In this document: positions 42,007 to 42,755 of the stretch, piece by piece
Position numbering within the stretch: position 1 is the stretch's first letter
Layout of the letters: every line of letters begins with the position of its first letter
Source of the DNA: Alphaproteobacteria bacterium
Lineage (GTDB): Bacteria; Pseudomonadota; Alphaproteobacteria; MPNO01; UBA2964
Direction: 5' to 3'
Assembly: GCA_009377375.1 (NCBI GenBank)
Contig: WHUE01000027.1
Coordinates: forward strand, 1 to 42,755
Length of the DNA stretch: 42,755 nucleotides
Program-made: the position numbers and the translations under genes
Notes under the pieces: model-generated
The model's database searches: none
What the model was told of the DNA's origin: nothing
Seen by the model: only the letters and a program-made list of their open reading frames with translations

Positions 42007-42093
42007 GAGTCGGCCCCGCTGTCGCCGGGTGCGGCGCCGCTCGCCCGCCGGCCGGACCGGTGCTAGAATGACGCGGACGCCGCGAGTGCCGAC

Positions 42094-42755
42094 ATGCCGA
42101 AAGCCCTGACCGAACAGCAGATCGAATCCTACCGCCGCGACGGGTTCCTGTTGCCGATCCGGGTGATGTCGGAAGACGCCGCCGCCACGTTCAGCGAGAA
42201 GCTGCTGGCGGCGCGCGCCGACGGGCAGCTGCGGGTGAAGGGCGGGCAGACCAAGATCAACCTGCTGCTGCCCTGGGTGCACGAGTTCGCGACCGACGAC
42301 CGCCTGCTGGACGTGGTCGAGGACCTGCTCGGGCCGGACCTGATGATCTACCACTCCACGCTCTGGGCCAAGCAGCCGCGGGCCGGGGAATATGTGAGCT
42401 GGCACCAGGACAACACCTATTTCGGGCACGACCCGTGCGAGGTGCTGTCGGTCTGGCTCGCGCTGACCCCCGCGACGGTGGAGACGGGCTGCATGCAGTA
42501 CCTGCCCGGCACAGGCTGGGCCAGCTCGGGCTGCGCGATCCCGACATCAATGACGGCAACCTGCTGGCCAGCGGCCAGACGGTGGATCACGACGTGTCCG
42601 GCATGGAGCCGGTGCCGGTGGAGCTGCGTCCCGGCGAGGTCGCGATCCACCACGCCTTCCTGATCCACAACTCGATCCCCAATCGCAGCCGGAAGATGCG
42701 CATGGGGATGAGCTTCATCTACCACCCGCCGCGCCTGCGCCAGTTCGGCGAGGTC
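42094..42755 (+). pseudogene. Phytanoyl-CoA dioxygenase (PhyH) family gene, frameshifted; 3' end outside the window
   Basis: The gene is a paralogue of 28624-29463: the same start (MPKALTEQQIESYRRDGFL), the same H104-x-D motif in VSWHQDNTYFGHDP, and the same GCMQYLPGT block. After PGT (about base 42512) the frame changes, and the family sequence continues in another frame as RLGQLGLRDPDIND, then HHAFLIHNSIPNRSR, to the window end. Alignment with the intact copy shows four bases missing where that copy has GCACGCAC, a tandem GCAC. The frame otherwise is open to the end, so this is a recent disruption or a sequencing error. The C-terminus is not seen. Confidence 0.85.

Noticed and set aside
1-42755. 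CRISPR array, tRNA or rRNA genes
   Set aside because: No regularly spaced direct repeats and no tRNA- or rRNA-like stretches were noticed on reading through either strand.

Overview
The window is a 42.8 kb piece of a high-GC chromosome, most likely from an alphaproteobacterium of the Rhodospirillales type. This is inferred from the GC-rich coding, the many periplasmic binding proteins of the TAXI and TctC families, and the intergenic palindromes of the GTCACCCCGG...CCGGGGTGAC and CCCTCCCCC...GGGGGAGGG kinds that are common in that class. No rRNA, tRNA or CRISPR array was seen. Almost all of it is accessory catabolism and uptake, in short transcription units on both strands.

Layout. 1-2924: the end of a 2-oxoacid dehydrogenase E1 beta gene, its E2 lipoyl acyltransferase, and a 3-hydroxyisobutyrate dehydrogenase-type reductase; this combination fits branched-chain keto acid breakdown. 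3031-5111: MsrA, then a TauE/SafE exporter and a glutathione transferase on the minus strand. 5325-12408: a likely uptake and oxidation unit with an FAD oxidoreductase, a Rieske oxygenase, two TAXI binding proteins and a fused TRAP permease. 12420-13828 (minus): YjbQ protein and a fumarylacetoacetase-family hydrolase with overlapping stop and start. 14010-17708: a UbiD decarboxylase and two TctC binding proteins, closed by a strong terminator. 17844-19484: an M48 peptidase and a MarC protein. 19492-22485 (minus): an iron-type ABC binding protein and a fused two-domain permease without an ATPase. 22665-25781: a CocE-type hydrolase, an alpha/beta hydrolase and a VOC protein. 25884-28433 (minus): oligopeptidase B and ArsC. 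28624-32650: a phytanoyl-CoA dioxygenase-family protein, a cupin, an enol-lactonase-like hydrolase and a serine beta-lactamase-like hydrolase. 32716-38735: an aconitase-family LeuC/LeuD-like pair, a second UbiD decarboxylase and a solitary molybdenum hydroxylase large subunit. 41275-42755: an enoyl-CoA hydratase and a frameshifted second phytanoyl-CoA dioxygenase-family gene.

The clearest foreign element is at about 38811-41173: an IS1595-type transposon of roughly 2.3 kb with lower GC. It has long inverted ends, a strong outward-to-inward promoter in its left end, a transposase with zinc ribbon and DDE-type residues, and passenger genes: an 86-residue protein, a 55-residue basic protein and a 253-residue HNH-like zinc protein. 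Its ends run into a chromosomal REP-type palindrome, so it appears to have landed inside such a repeat.

The transport and enzyme genes suggest a cell that imports carboxylated organic compounds through several high-affinity systems and processes them by oxygenation, prFMN-dependent decarboxylation, hydration and C-C hydrolysis. Substrates cannot be read from the sequence. The most interesting parts are the transposon with its cargo and the LeuCD-UbiD-Mo hydroxylase group.
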